From: Clostridia bacterium
Lineage (GTDB): Bacteria > Bacillota > Clostridia > Oscillospirales > CAG-272
NCBI GenBank assembly: GCA_017399105.1
Contig: JAFQEJ010000045.1
Span: 1 to 54,567 of the forward strand
Direction of reading: 5' to 3'
DNA length: 54,567 nucleotides
Part shown: piece by piece, positions 24,397 to 33,962 of the stretch
Numbering within the stretch: the first letter of the stretch is position 1
How the letters are laid out: each line of letters begins with the position of its first letter
Position numbers and translations under genes: made by a program
The notes under the pieces: generated by a model
The model's database searches: none
What the model saw: the letters and a program-made list of their open reading frames with translations, nothing else
Told to the model about the DNA's origin: nothing

Positions 24397-27300
24397 ATGC
24401 TTCGATTTATCTACGGACCGTCGGGCTTCGGTAAAAGCGCCGCGATCGCCGAGGGTGTCAAGGAATCCCTCTCCCGAAATCGGCGCGTTTTTGTGCTTGT
24501 TCCCGAGCAGTATGTACTGACCACCGAGCGCCGCATCGCCGACATCACCGAGGATATCCCCACCGTGGGACTCGAGGTGCTCAGCTTCCGACGTCTTGCC
24601 AACCGCGTTTTCAGAGAGCATGGCGGACTTGCCTATCATTATATCGACCGCGGCGGCTCTGCCCTCATTATGTGGCGTACCCTCACAGAACTGTCACCGC
24701 TTCTCACCGAATACAGCGATATCTCACTCTCCGACCGTGCCCTCATCAAGCTCATGCTTGACACAGTGAAGGAACTGAAATCCTGCGGCATCCGTCCTCA
24801 TCTCATTGAACGTGCATCGGTGAATCTTCGGGAGGCAGATCCGCGCCTCTCGGCAAAGCTTTCCGACCTGTCACTGATCTATTCGACCTACGAGAATACA
24901 CTGAAACAGGACTTCGACGACCCCAGAGACGATCTGACCAAGCTTGCCGAAAAGCTGAATTGTCATAATTTCTTTTCGAGCTGTGATGTTTATATCGACT
25001 CCTTCAACAGCTTCACCGGACAGGAGCGCGATGTTCTGCGTCATATCCTAAAACAAGCCGATTCGGTTACGCTCAGCCTTGCCTATACAAAGGGAGATCG
25101 CCAGCTTATGTTTGAGAATCTCAGCGGAACAGAGCGTTTCTTCCGCGACTGCGCCGAATCCTGCCGCATCAAAATCGAGGAGCTGCAGCTCACATTCCCT
25201 CATCGTTTCCGCACCGCCGAACTGACAGCGCTTGAAGCTTCCCTGAGACGTTATGATATCGAAAAGCCGACACCCATCCCGGATCCTGCTCCATCCATCC
25301 GCATCATCGAGGCAAGCGGTATGTTCACCGAAGCCGAAGCGGTTTGCAAGGATATTCTTGCAAGAGTTCAGAGCGGCGCACACTATAAGGACTTTATGAT
25401 CGCAGCCCGCGGTATTTCTGCCTACGAGGGAATTATCGACGCTGTAGCCGAAAAGCATGGTATCCCACTCTTCATGTCGAAGCGCACAGATATCAAGTCC
25501 AAGCCGCTCATCCGCTTTATTTTAACCGCTCTCGGTATCCTGCGCCGCGGTTGGAGCGGTAAGGACGTGATTGCCTTCGTCAAATGCGGCTTCTCCAATC
25601 TCACCGATGCGGAATGCGACCTGCTGGAAGCCTATGTTTCCACCTGGAATATCTCCGGCAGACGCTGGCATGACGGCGAGGACTGGATCATGTCTCCCGA
25701 AGGTTTCTCGGCAGAGATCACCGAGGAGACACTTGCAAAGCTGGCGAAAATTAATGAGATAAAAAACAAGCTTACCGCACCTCTCATCGACCTTTCCGAA
25801 GCCTTCAGACAAGGCAATGTCCGGAGTGTGTCTCGCGCACTTTACGAAATGCTGAAAGCTTATGATGTTGGAAAAAAGCTTAGCTCTATCGCCTCCGAGG
25901 AAGATGTGCGAGAGGGAGAGGAAACTCTCCGCCTGTGGCAGATCACAATGGATGCTCTCGATCGACTCGTGGAGCTTGCGGGTGATGTGGAGTGTACTCC
26001 CGAGCTTTATGCGGGTATGCTCGAGCTGCTCCTTGACGAATCCGATATGGGCAGCATTCCCACCACCCTCGATCAGGTTACCGCAGGCGAGGCATCGCTC
26101 ATCCGCGCAGATTCAATAGAGCATCTCTATGTGCTGGGAGCAAATGACGGAACCTTCCCGGCAATTCCTTCGGACGGAGGCTTTTTTTCCGACCGTGACC
26201 GTGAGCTGCTCCTTGATGCAGGCGTTGAGCTCAATCTCGGAAGTGAATATCGCATGGGAGAAGAGCTGTTTTTTTTCTATCGGACTGTCACAACACCGCG
26301 CAGTTCATTGACCCTGCTTTATCCTGCGTCGGATATGATGGGCACCCCGCTGAGATCTTCTTATATGCTTGATCGCATTCGTGAGATATTTCCGTCGATC
26401 AAGCTTGAACGATATGCGGATTTTCCGCCGGAAGCTCTGCTTTATGAGGCAAATTCCTCATTTGAATATGCTGCGCTTTACGAAAATACTCCCATTGGTG
26501 ACGCGCTGAGAAGCTATTATGAGGGGAATCCTGCCTATTCGGATCGGCTGCGTTCTCTCGATATGCCGCTCTCGGTTACAGAGGAAACGATCTCGCCGGA
26601 GCTTGCATGTTCACTCTTCGGCGGCGATATTTCCTTCACCCAGTCGCGGCTCGACAGCTATATTCTTTGCAAATTCGGCTATTTTTGCCGCTATGTAACA
26701 GGACTCAAGGAGCGTGCAGTCGGTTCATTCGGCAGTGCGGATGTGGGAAATTTCATCCATCATGTTCTCGAGCGCTATATGAGGTCGGCATTGAAAAACG
26801 GCGTATTCCATGTCCCTTCAGAGGATGAATCACACGAGATGGTTGACAGAATTGTGGATGAATACATTGACAGCATTTGCCGCGATCGCCGCAAAACCGA
26901 ACGCCGTCTGCTCCATCTCTTTGAAAAGCTTCGCGCTGCCGTGAGAATTCTCGTCCGCAATCTCGGCGAGGAGTTTGAGCAGAGCGATTTCACCCCACGT
27001 TTCTTCGAGCTTCCCATCGGTATCGGTACCGAGGACTATGTAGCGCCTCTGACCATACCGCTTCCCGACGGAACCTCTGCCTATCTCAGAGGCATCGCAG
27101 ACCGCGTGGATACTTATGAAAAGGATGGTAAGCTCTACATCCGCATCGTCGATTATAAGACCGGATCCAAGGATTTCTCGCTTGCCGATGTGGCAATGGG
27201 GCTTAATCTTCAGATGCTGCTCTATCTCTTTTCGCTCTGGCAGACGAGGGATGATCATTTTACAGAAAAGCTGGGCTGTACGCAGGGCGATATTCTGCCT

Positions 27301-27684
27301 GCCGGTGTGCTCTATTTCGGCGCTCACCTGCCGCTTATCAGCTCGGATATTCCCATGACAACCGAGGAGATTACCGCCGAAGCTACCGACAGCATTCAAA
27401 GAAAGGGGCTGTTTATTGACGATCCCGATATCCTTCGCGCTATGGACAAGAATCTCTCGGGAAAATATATCCCCGTTCGTATGAAGAAGGACGGTGGATT
27501 TTACTCCGGTACACCGATCACAAGCATTGCGGGCTTCGGTGAGATCATGAATCAGATCACGAGCATCATCGAGCGCGTATCAAGCGAATTGAAAAGCGGT
27601 GATGCCTCTGTCAAGCCGCTGAAAACACATACTCGTGACGCATGCCAATACTGCCGCTTCAAGCCGGTTTGCAGAAAAATTTAA
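24397..27684 (+). CDS. addB: AddB, ATP-dependent helicase/nuclease subunit B
   Basis: Subunit of the AddAB complex, which resects double-strand breaks and recognises Chi sites in Bacillota. The 1095-residue protein begins with a P-loop GPSGFGKS (residues 7-14), carries inactivated-helicase-like domains, and ends in a RecB-type nuclease domain with GIADRVDTY and VDYKTGS. The four Cys of the AddB iron-sulfur cluster are present: one in DSYILCKFGYF (about 757) and three in CQYCRFKPVC at the C-terminus. Full length. ATG 24397 has AAAGGAG upstream. It precedes addA by 12 nt. Confidence 0.95.
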   Translation: MLRFIYGPSGFGKSAAIAEGVKESLSRNRRVFVLVPEQYVLTTERRIADITEDIPTVGLEVLSFRRLANRVFREHGGLAYHYIDRGGSALIMWRTLTELSPLLTEYSDISLSDRALIKLMLDTVKELKSCGIRPHLIERASVNLREADPRLSAKLSDLSLIYSTYENTLKQDFDDPRDDLTKLAEKLNCHNFFSSCDVYIDSFNSFTGQERDVLRHILKQADSVTLSLAYTKGDRQLMFENLSGTERFFRDCAESCRIKIEELQLTFPHRFRTAELTALEASLRRYDIEKPTPIPDPAPSIRIIEASGMFTEAEAVCKDILARVQSGAHYKDFMIAARGISAYEGIIDAVAEKHGIPLFMSKRTDIKSKPLIRFILTALGILRRGWSGKDVIAFVKCGFSNLTDAECDLLEAYVSTWNISGRRWHDGEDWIMSPEGFSAEITEETLAKLAKINEIKNKLTAPLIDLSEAFRQGNVRSVSRALYEMLKAYDVGKKLSSIASEEDVREGEETLRLWQITMDALDRLVELAGDVECTPELYAGMLELLLDESDMGSIPTTLDQVTAGEASLIRADSIEHLYVLGANDGTFPAIPSDGGFFSDRDRELLLDAGVELNLGSEYRMGEELFFFYRTVTTPRSSLTLLYPASDMMGTPLRSSYMLDRIREIFPSIKLERYADFPPEALLYEANSSFEYAALYENTPIGDALRSYYEGNPAYSDRLRSLDMPLSVTEETISPELACSLFGGDISFTQSRLDSYILCKFGYFCRYVTGLKERAVGSFGSADVGNFIHHVLERYMRSALKNGVFHVPSEDESHEMVDRIVDEYIDSICRDRRKTERRLLHLFEKLRAAVRILVRNLGEEFEQSDFTPRFFELPIGIGTEDYVAPLTIPLPDGTSAYLRGIADRVDTYEKDGKLYIRIVDYKTGSKDFSLADVAMGLNLQMLLYLFSLWQTRDDHFTEKLGCTQGDILPAGVLYFGAHLPLISSDIPMTTEEITAEATDSIQRKGLFIDDPDILRAMDKNLSGKYIPVRMKKDGGFYSGTPITSIAGFGEIMNQITSIIERVSSELKSGDASVKPLKTHTRDACQYCRFKPVCRKI

Positions 27685-27696
27685 GGAGGTGCGATA

Positions 27697-30600
27697 ATGG
27701 CTCATATCGAACGTAAATGGACAACTGCCCAGTGGAATGCGATTATAGCCCGTGATCGCACACTCCTTGTCTCTGCAGCCGCAGGCTCGGGTAAAACTGC
27801 CGTCCTCACCCAGCGTATTATCGGCAGACTGACCGATCCCGAATCACCTCTTGATATTTCGCGTCTGCTCATTGTTACCTTTACCAAAGCTGCCGCTGCC
27901 GAGCTGAAGGAGCGCATCACAGCAGCCATTTCCCGTGCATCCGATGCAGATCCCGGAAATGTGCATCTGAAGAGACAGCTTCACAATCTCCCCCGCGCAC
28001 AGATTTCAACCATCGACAGCTTCTGCTATAAGCTGGTCAAAGCTAATTTTGAGCTGCTGGGTGTATCTGCAAATGCCGCTGTTATCGGTGATTACGATGC
28101 CAGGGTTATGTCGGGCGAGATTATGGAGGAGCTGATTGAGGACTGCTACGAAGGGCGCATGGATGTGGGGGATTTCACAGCACTCATCGATAATTTTACG
28201 ACACTTCGGGATGACCGTGCAGCAGAGAGCTTTGCTTCCTACTACGAAAAGCTTCGTACTTTTCGAGAGGGCATCAATCTGATTCAAAAGAGCGCAGACA
28301 TGCATGAGTCGGTAACGCCGGATACACTGATGAGCTCACCCTGGGGCAGTCATATGCGTGAACATCTGCTGAGGCTGACCGAACACTATATTCCTATCTT
28401 CCGCGATTCCATCGAAGCACTTGACGCAACCCCTCACGGAAAATACCGTCCTGCATTGGAGGATGATCTGCACTTTCTCTCGCAGCTTGCCTCACTTGCG
28501 GAGCAGGGCAGCTATGACGAAATTTCGACCGCGCTTACAGCCTTCCAACCTATGCGACTGCCTTCGGTCAGAGAGGCTGCTGTCGGTGCTGCGGCGATCG
28601 CAAAGACTGTGCGAGATCAGTACAAGGATGACATAAAAAAACTGCGTGAGACCTATTTTTCAGCTCCCTCAGATTTCCTTTGCACACTCGAGCATCGCTC
28701 GGCTGAAATATGCCGCAGCTTTTATCGCTTCCTAGCCGAATATGATAAGCGCTATACCGCAAGGAAGAGAAGCGTCAATAAGCTTGATTTTGCCGATGTG
28801 GAGCGTCTTGCCCTCTCACTATTGTGGGACGGCGATGAGAAAACAGAATGCGCGGTATCGCTTGCCGAAAGCTTTGATGAAATCTATATCGATGAATATC
28901 AGGATATCAACGACATACAGGATGCAATATTTACTGCTGTTTCCCGTGAAAACAATCGCTTTATGGTGGGAGATATCAAGCAGAGTATCTACGGCTTCCG
29001 CGGATCTGATCCGAGCATTTTTTACCGCTACCGTGACAGCTTTCTTCCCCTGGGAAGCGATGAGAAGAGCGATCATGCTACCGTCTTTCTGTCAAATAAT
29101 TTCCGCTGCGACCGAAATGTGATTGATTTTACAAATCTTTTTTTTGGCAGTCTCTTTACCAACAGCAGCGGAGCTATGCAGTACCACAGTGAGGATGCTC
29201 TCATATATTCCAAGACTGCCGATGACGGTGACGGAAAGCCTGTGAAGGTGGTGCTCATTCAACGGGACGGCGATACATCAGACAGCTCAGAGGATACACT
29301 CGAAGCCTTTGAAGAGAAGAGCGAAGCACGCTATGTGGCGACCGAAATCAAGCGGCTTGTGGAATCGGGCTACAAAAAGTCGGATATCACCATCCTCATG
29401 CGCTCGACAAAATCTTCTGCCTTTGAATATGAACGTGCCCTTACTACGCTTGGAATTGAGTCGCGCAATGAGGTGCTGAAGAGCCTCTTTGAATCGTCTG
29501 AGGTTCTGCTGATGCTCTGCATTCTGAACTGTATCGACAATCCCATGCGCGATATTTATCTTGCAGGAGCCCTGAGAAGTCCCCTCTACGGCTTCACGCT
29601 GGATGACCTTATACGCATCAGAAAACATCTTCCCGGCGTATCTCTTTATGAGGCACTCTGCCGCTATACCGAGGAGTGCAACTTCGGTAAGGGCGAATAT
29701 TTTCTTAAAAAGCTGGCATCCTACCGCCGATATGCAAGAGGATGTCCCTGCGATAAGCTGATATGGTACCTCATCTGCGACACCGCAATGGAAGCACTGG
29801 TATATAAGGAAAATAACGATGACAGCACTCCCGAGATCCGCCGCGCCAATCTGATGCTCCTCTATGAATATTCGCGCAGCTTTGAGGTTGGTGCTTTCAA
29901 GGGATTGTACAACTTTATTTGCTATCTGGAAGAAATTATCGGCTCCGGTGCAACTCTCGGAAATGCCAAGAACAGCGGAGGAGAACAGGACTGCGTACGC
30001 ATTATGACAGTGCATCAGTCGAAGGGACTGGAGTTCAAGGTCTGCTTCCTTTGTGAAGGCGCGAAAAAATTCAACCGATCGGATATGAAGGAACGTTATG
30101 CCCTTGACCGCGGCACAGGTCTTTCCATGAAGGTGCGCAGTGAGGATGGCATGGTGTTATATGATACCTTCTCGCGCCGTGCCGCCGTTACCAAACTTTT
30201 CGATGCTCAGACCGATGAGGAGATGCGCGTGCTCTATGTGGCGCTGACCCGTGCCCGTGAGAAACTCTATATCACAGCCTCGGGCGATATTGATAAGCTG
30301 ACCGAAAAGAGCGAGATGGCGGGACGGATTCTTTCCTATCACGTGCTGTCATCGAAGTGTGCGAGTCCCATCGAGTGGATGCTTGCAGTGCTTTTGCATC
30401 ATCCTCATGACTGCTTTGAGATTGAAGAGGTTGACTACATGGGCAGACTGATTGCACAGCACGCACGAAGCGAGGAGAACGCAAGAGAGATGAGCAATCT
30501 TGATGAGGGAGAAATTGCTGCGCTCATCGAAAAACGCTTCTCTTTCAGCTATCCCAATGAAGCATCGATGGCGATTCCTTCAAAGCTGACCGTTTCAGCA

Positions 30601-31293
30601 CTTCATCCTCGCGTGCTCGATGATCCCGACGATGCCGAGGCTGTGATTCTTCCTGAAGAAGAAAATGAAAAAAAGACCTCACCCGTACTTGCAATTCCGC
30701 GCTTTCTGAGCGAAGAACCCGAAGCTCAAACGGCGGCACAGCGGGGAACTGCGACACATGAGTTTATGCAGTTTTGTGATTTTGATCGCGTGGAGCGTGA
30801 TGGCGTCGATGCAGAAATCGAGAGGCTGGAGAAGGAAGAATTTATCCCAAAGAACGCAGGTAAGCTCATATACAGGCGAGATCTTGTGCGCTTCTTCCGA
30901 TCACCGCTTTATGAAGAGATGAAGCATGCGAGGCAGATATGGCGTGAAATTCGCTTCAATATCAAGATGCCTGCATCGGAATTTACCGAGCAGGATACAT
31001 TAAAATCTTCACTTGACGGCGAGTATATTTTTGTACAGGGTGTAATTGACTGTGTCTTTATCCGCGAAGACGGAAGCTGTAAGCTCATCGACTATAAAAC
31101 CGATTTTGTAACAGACGATGAAGCCGGAAGAGCCGAGCTTGTTGCCCGCCACGCAAGGCAGCTATCCTATTACCGGAGAGCCTGCAAAAAGCTCCTGTGC
31201 AGAGAAGTGGATGAGACCGCAATTTATGCCTTCCGTCTTGGTTGCGAAGTGTTTGTCCCACATGAAAAAATAATCGAATCTGCACAGTCTTAG
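27697..31293 (+). CDS. addA: AddA, ATP-dependent helicase/nuclease subunit A
   Basis: Motor and nuclease subunit of AddAB. The 1198-residue UvrD-like SF1 helicase has the Q motif (TTAQWNAI), Walker A AAAGSGKT (27-34), VTFTKAAAAEL, motif II IYIDEYQDIND, motif III VGDIKQSIYGFRG, MTVHQSKGLEF and YVALTRAREKL, followed by a C-terminal RecB nuclease domain with GVIDCVF and LIDYKTD. All motifs for activity are present. AAGGAGGTG precedes the ATG, and the gene ends with TAG, which shows that TAG is a normal stop on this chromosome. It forms an operon with addB, and perhaps with the DUF3737 and gyrB-like genes. Confidence 0.95.
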   Translation: MAHIERKWTTAQWNAIIARDRTLLVSAAAGSGKTAVLTQRIIGRLTDPESPLDISRLLIVTFTKAAAAELKERITAAISRASDADPGNVHLKRQLHNLPRAQISTIDSFCYKLVKANFELLGVSANAAVIGDYDARVMSGEIMEELIEDCYEGRMDVGDFTALIDNFTTLRDDRAAESFASYYEKLRTFREGINLIQKSADMHESVTPDTLMSSPWGSHMREHLLRLTEHYIPIFRDSIEALDATPHGKYRPALEDDLHFLSQLASLAEQGSYDEISTALTAFQPMRLPSVREAAVGAAAIAKTVRDQYKDDIKKLRETYFSAPSDFLCTLEHRSAEICRSFYRFLAEYDKRYTARKRSVNKLDFADVERLALSLLWDGDEKTECAVSLAESFDEIYIDEYQDINDIQDAIFTAVSRENNRFMVGDIKQSIYGFRGSDPSIFYRYRDSFLPLGSDEKSDHATVFLSNNFRCDRNVIDFTNLFFGSLFTNSSGAMQYHSEDALIYSKTADDGDGKPVKVVLIQRDGDTSDSSEDTLEAFEEKSEARYVATEIKRLVESGYKKSDITILMRSTKSSAFEYERALTTLGIESRNEVLKSLFESSEVLLMLCILNCIDNPMRDIYLAGALRSPLYGFTLDDLIRIRKHLPGVSLYEALCRYTEECNFGKGEYFLKKLASYRRYARGCPCDKLIWYLICDTAMEALVYKENNDDSTPEIRRANLMLLYEYSRSFEVGAFKGLYNFICYLEEIIGSGATLGNAKNSGGEQDCVRIMTVHQSKGLEFKVCFLCEGAKKFNRSDMKERYALDRGTGLSMKVRSEDGMVLYDTFSRRAAVTKLFDAQTDEEMRVLYVALTRAREKLYITASGDIDKLTEKSEMAGRILSYHVLSSKCASPIEWMLAVLLHHPHDCFEIEEVDYMGRLIAQHARSEENAREMSNLDEGEIAALIEKRFSFSYPNEASMAIPSKLTVSALHPRVLDDPDDAEAVILPEEENEKKTSPVLAIPRFLSEEPEAQTAAQRGTATHEFMQFCDFDRVERDGVDAEIERLEKEEFIPKNAGKLIYRRDLVRFFRSPLYEEMKHARQIWREIRFNIKMPASEFTEQDTLKSSLDGEYIFVQGVIDCVFIREDGSCKLIDYKTDFVTDDEAGRAELVARHARQLSYYRRACKKLLCREVDETAIYAFRLGCEVFVPHEKIIESAQS

Positions 31294-31315
31294 ACGAAAT
31301 ATGATCGATTCTGCG

Positions 31316-31343
31316 TTGACATGCATTTTTAGCGTGATATAAT
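31316..31343 (+). promoter_or_regulatory. Sigma-A promoter of the pectate-lyase-fold lipoprotein
   Basis: TTGACA (31316-31321) and TATAAT (31338-31343) are spaced 16 bp. The ATG at 31372 has AGAGAGGT before it, giving a very short leader. Confidence 0.75.
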
Positions 31344-31371
31344 ATGAGCAGACAATCAATTACAAGAGAGG

Positions 31372-33771
31372 TTGACCATGAGACAAATCATTATTATTAT
31401 GCTCATTATGCTGCTGACGATGACATCCTGCGGTAATCATCCCTCAGATACAGAAAACGACAGCGATGCAGATACGTTAGTGGAAGAGGAAACTCAAAAC
31501 CATGAACCACCCCTCCCAATCATACCGGAGGTGAAGCCAATGACCGACAAATATGCTCCAACTGAATATGAAAGCGATGCCGAAAGGTCAATTCATATCA
31601 GCTACCGAGGCAGTGAGAATTATACAAACAGCAGTGCCAAGCCGCAGCTCATCCGGCGGGAATGTACCGGTGAGCTGATTGTCGCCGACGCTGTGATAAC
31701 CAATGCGCCATTTAATGCCGATCCGACAGGATATTATGATTCGACCACCGCGATTCAGAATGCGATCAACAGCGTGTATAATAAAGGCGGCGGTACAGTT
31801 TACATCCCTGCCGGTAAATATCTGATTACATCGCCATTGATTATCCGTCCCTTTGTCTCTGTCATCGGTGAATATTATGATCCTGATTGCGATGACATGT
31901 CAAAGGGCTACGGCACCGTCTTTGTTGCTGATGTGGAATCGACCGAAAATGAAATGCCTGCATTGATTACGGTCGGCGGCTCTGCTGGTATCAAGGGGCT
32001 TACCGTTTATTATCCCAATCAGAGCGCAGATGACGTAAAACCCTATCCCTATACCTTCTACATCCCCGGTCACGGCACGGGAGGCAATCCCGTCAACTAT
32101 ATGCTGATGACCATTCAGGATGTTACCGAAATCAATGGATACCGCGGAATTCTTGCATCGAAATATAACGGTTTTGTCAATGAGCAGTTCTATATCATCA
32201 ACTTCAAGGGAAGCTTTCTCGAGTGTGGTCTTGAGCTGTACAACTGCGCCGATGCTTCTGCTGTGCAGGATGTTCATTTCAATGCCTCTTACTGGGCAAA
32301 TGCACTCGATGGATATAACAGAGCGGATGAAGCAAACATCAAAACTGTAACCGGCGATGATGCCATTGCTTTTGTATTCAGCGATGTGGAATGGTCTTCT
32401 TACTCCAATCTCAGCGCTGATGGTTATGCTACCGGAATGAATATCATAAAGGGAATCCGTGCCGAGTTCAACGGAGCGATCTACAATCTGAATCTGACCA
32501 ACTGTAAGCGAGGACTCAATGTAGAGAATCTTGATACCCGTACCGGCTTCGGTCTCGGTGTCATCGGTGGAAGAATCGAAGGAAGCGAATATGCGGCTGT
32601 CAACTCCTCGGGCGGCAATGTGCGTCTTACCGATGTGGAGCTTGTAGGAGAATATAATAAGCGGCAGGTCGAGACGATAAACAGCGGAATTGACAATTAT
32701 CCCGAAGCAGGGCTCAATATTACACCTTATATCACGCAACCGAACCTTTCGGTACTGGATGTTGATACAACAGGACTTGAAGACTGCTCAGCAGAGCTGC
32801 AGATTATGCTTGACGATATGGCTGCAAAAGGCGGTGGTATTGTTTATCTTCCTGCCGGATATTACAATGTTTCTTCCCCTGTAACGATTCCCGAGGGCGT
32901 CGATCTTCGCGGTGCCGGCAGTCTCCCGATGCGTGATGAATTTGATTACAGTCTCGGAACGGTTGTATTCTCTCAGTACGGAAAGAAAATTGAAAATGCC
33001 GATACCGCACAGGCACTCTTTACTCTGGAGAAAAATACATCTGTCCGCAACATACGTATTCTGTACAATCATACCAATGTTCTTGAAGACTACAACAACA
33101 ATAACAAAAACTTTACCAACTATCCATTCATGATACGCGGTGTGGGCGAAAATGCGAGTGCAATCAACATTGCGCTGCTCAGTCCTGTATATGGCATTGA
33201 GATGAAGGGGGCAGATCACTACAATATCGCTTTCATTACAACCGGTGCTTATGACGAAGCGGTTCGCATCACCGATTCAAAGGACGGCTATATCGGATTC
33301 ATGCTCAACAATGTAACCACCAACCTGCGTCACGCCTTCTGGAAATCACCGCATTATGCAGAGCTCTTCCCCAACGGATGGGAACCGAACCCAGAGGACG
33401 AAATGGACCGTCAGAGCGTCTTCTTTATGGCGATGGATAATCTTCAGCAAATTCATATGATCAATTCCACAGGAAGAATCGAGCATGTATTCTCATACTC
33501 AGCACAAAATACAATCTATGCAGAAAATTCAATGGCTGTCGCTGTCTGCATCGGACGTGACTGCTGGTGGCGATACGAGGTGGGAGAGAGCAATGCGGTG
33601 ATCGTCTGCAACAAGGAGTCTGACATCAAGGCATACGGCATTCAGCGCTTCAACGGCGTTACATATACCACAGACGGTACAAGCAAACTGCTCACTGTCG
33701 GAAGAGTTGTCATCGGTCAGCGTGAACCCAACGAGCTTGTTGATCGCGATAACACAGAAAAACTGAAATAA
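31372..33771 (+). CDS. Lipoprotein with two pectate-lyase-3-like beta-helix domains
   Basis: Surface protein of 799 residues with a lipoprotein signal (LTMTSC, Cys 18), an acidic linker, and two copies of the pectate lyase superfamily 3 (tailspike-like) beta-helix. Copy 1 starts near residue 105 (DPTGYYDSTTAIQNAI, then GGGTVYIPAGKYLI); copy 2 near 470 (DTTGLEDCSAELQIML, then GGGIVYLPAGYYNV). Both have the N-terminal GGGxVYxPAGxY hallmark. Such proteins bind or cleave polysaccharides; I see no unambiguous catalytic triad. It has its own promoter and terminator. The neighbouring glycosidases and ABC exporter fit a glycan-degrading lifestyle. Confidence 0.78.
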   Translation: MTMRQIIIIMLIMLLTMTSCGNHPSDTENDSDADTLVEEETQNHEPPLPIIPEVKPMTDKYAPTEYESDAERSIHISYRGSENYTNSSAKPQLIRRECTGELIVADAVITNAPFNADPTGYYDSTTAIQNAINSVYNKGGGTVYIPAGKYLITSPLIIRPFVSVIGEYYDPDCDDMSKGYGTVFVADVESTENEMPALITVGGSAGIKGLTVYYPNQSADDVKPYPYTFYIPGHGTGGNPVNYMLMTIQDVTEINGYRGILASKYNGFVNEQFYIINFKGSFLECGLELYNCADASAVQDVHFNASYWANALDGYNRADEANIKTVTGDDAIAFVFSDVEWSSYSNLSADGYATGMNIIKGIRAEFNGAIYNLNLTNCKRGLNVENLDTRTGFGLGVIGGRIEGSEYAAVNSSGGNVRLTDVELVGEYNKRQVETINSGIDNYPEAGLNITPYITQPNLSVLDVDTTGLEDCSAELQIMLDDMAAKGGGIVYLPAGYYNVSSPVTIPEGVDLRGAGSLPMRDEFDYSLGTVVFSQYGKKIENADTAQALFTLEKNTSVRNIRILYNHTNVLEDYNNNNKNFTNYPFMIRGVGENASAINIALLSPVYGIEMKGADHYNIAFITTGAYDEAVRITDSKDGYIGFMLNNVTTNLRHAFWKSPHYAELFPNGWEPNPEDEMDRQSVFFMAMDNLQQIHMINSTGRIEHVFSYSAQNTIYAENSMAVAVCIGRDCWWRYEVGESNAVIVCNKESDIKAYGIQRFNGVTYTTDGTSKLLTVGRVVIGQREPNELVDRDNTEKLK

Positions 33772-33777
33772 CGCTTT

Positions 33778-33819
33778 GCAACGATATTCGTCAATTCAGA
33801 TGGATATCGTTGTTTTTTT
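33778..33819 (+). terminator. Rho-independent terminator
   Basis: CAACGATAT (33779-33787) pairs with ATATCGTTG (33804-33812), followed by TTTTTTT. It ends the beta-helix lipoprotein gene. Confidence 0.85.
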
Positions 33820-33822
33820 GCA

Positions 33823-33879
33823 TATTGTGTCAAAAAAATGACACAATACATCTATACATAGTTTACAATCATGTGATTG
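33823..33879. promoter_or_regulatory. Two dyads upstream of the ABC exporter promoter
   Basis: TATTGTGTCA (33823-33832) and TGACACAATA (33839-33848) form a perfect 10-bp dyad around an A6 centre. CAATCA (33866-33871) and TGATTG (33874-33879) form a second dyad directly upstream of the -35. A TTGTGT half site recurs in the promoter spacer at 33905-33910. Operator function is inferred; no regulator is encoded next to it. Confidence 0.45.
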
Positions 33880-33886
33880 GATAATC

Positions 33887-33916
33887 TTGCAAACTTTTAT
33901 CATGTTGTGTTATAAT
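33887..33916 (+). promoter_or_regulatory. Sigma-A promoter of the ABC exporter operon
   Basis: TTGCAA (33887-33892) and TATAAT (33911-33916) are spaced 18 bp. The first ATG of the operon is at 33963 with AGGGG upstream. Confidence 0.7.
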
Positions 33917-33962
33917 ATTATTCAGAAACAATTCATTTTTACCTGTGAAAGGCAGGGGTATT

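Noticed and set aside
436..31293. Genome-wide recoding of TAG as Gln
   Set aside because: addA ends with TAG, and reading through it adds no conserved sequence. Any recoding would have to be limited to the left element.
31900..32739. Open frame on the minus strand opposite the beta-helix lipoprotein
   Set aside because: No start signal, and the plus strand encodes a clear lipoprotein with repeated family motifs.
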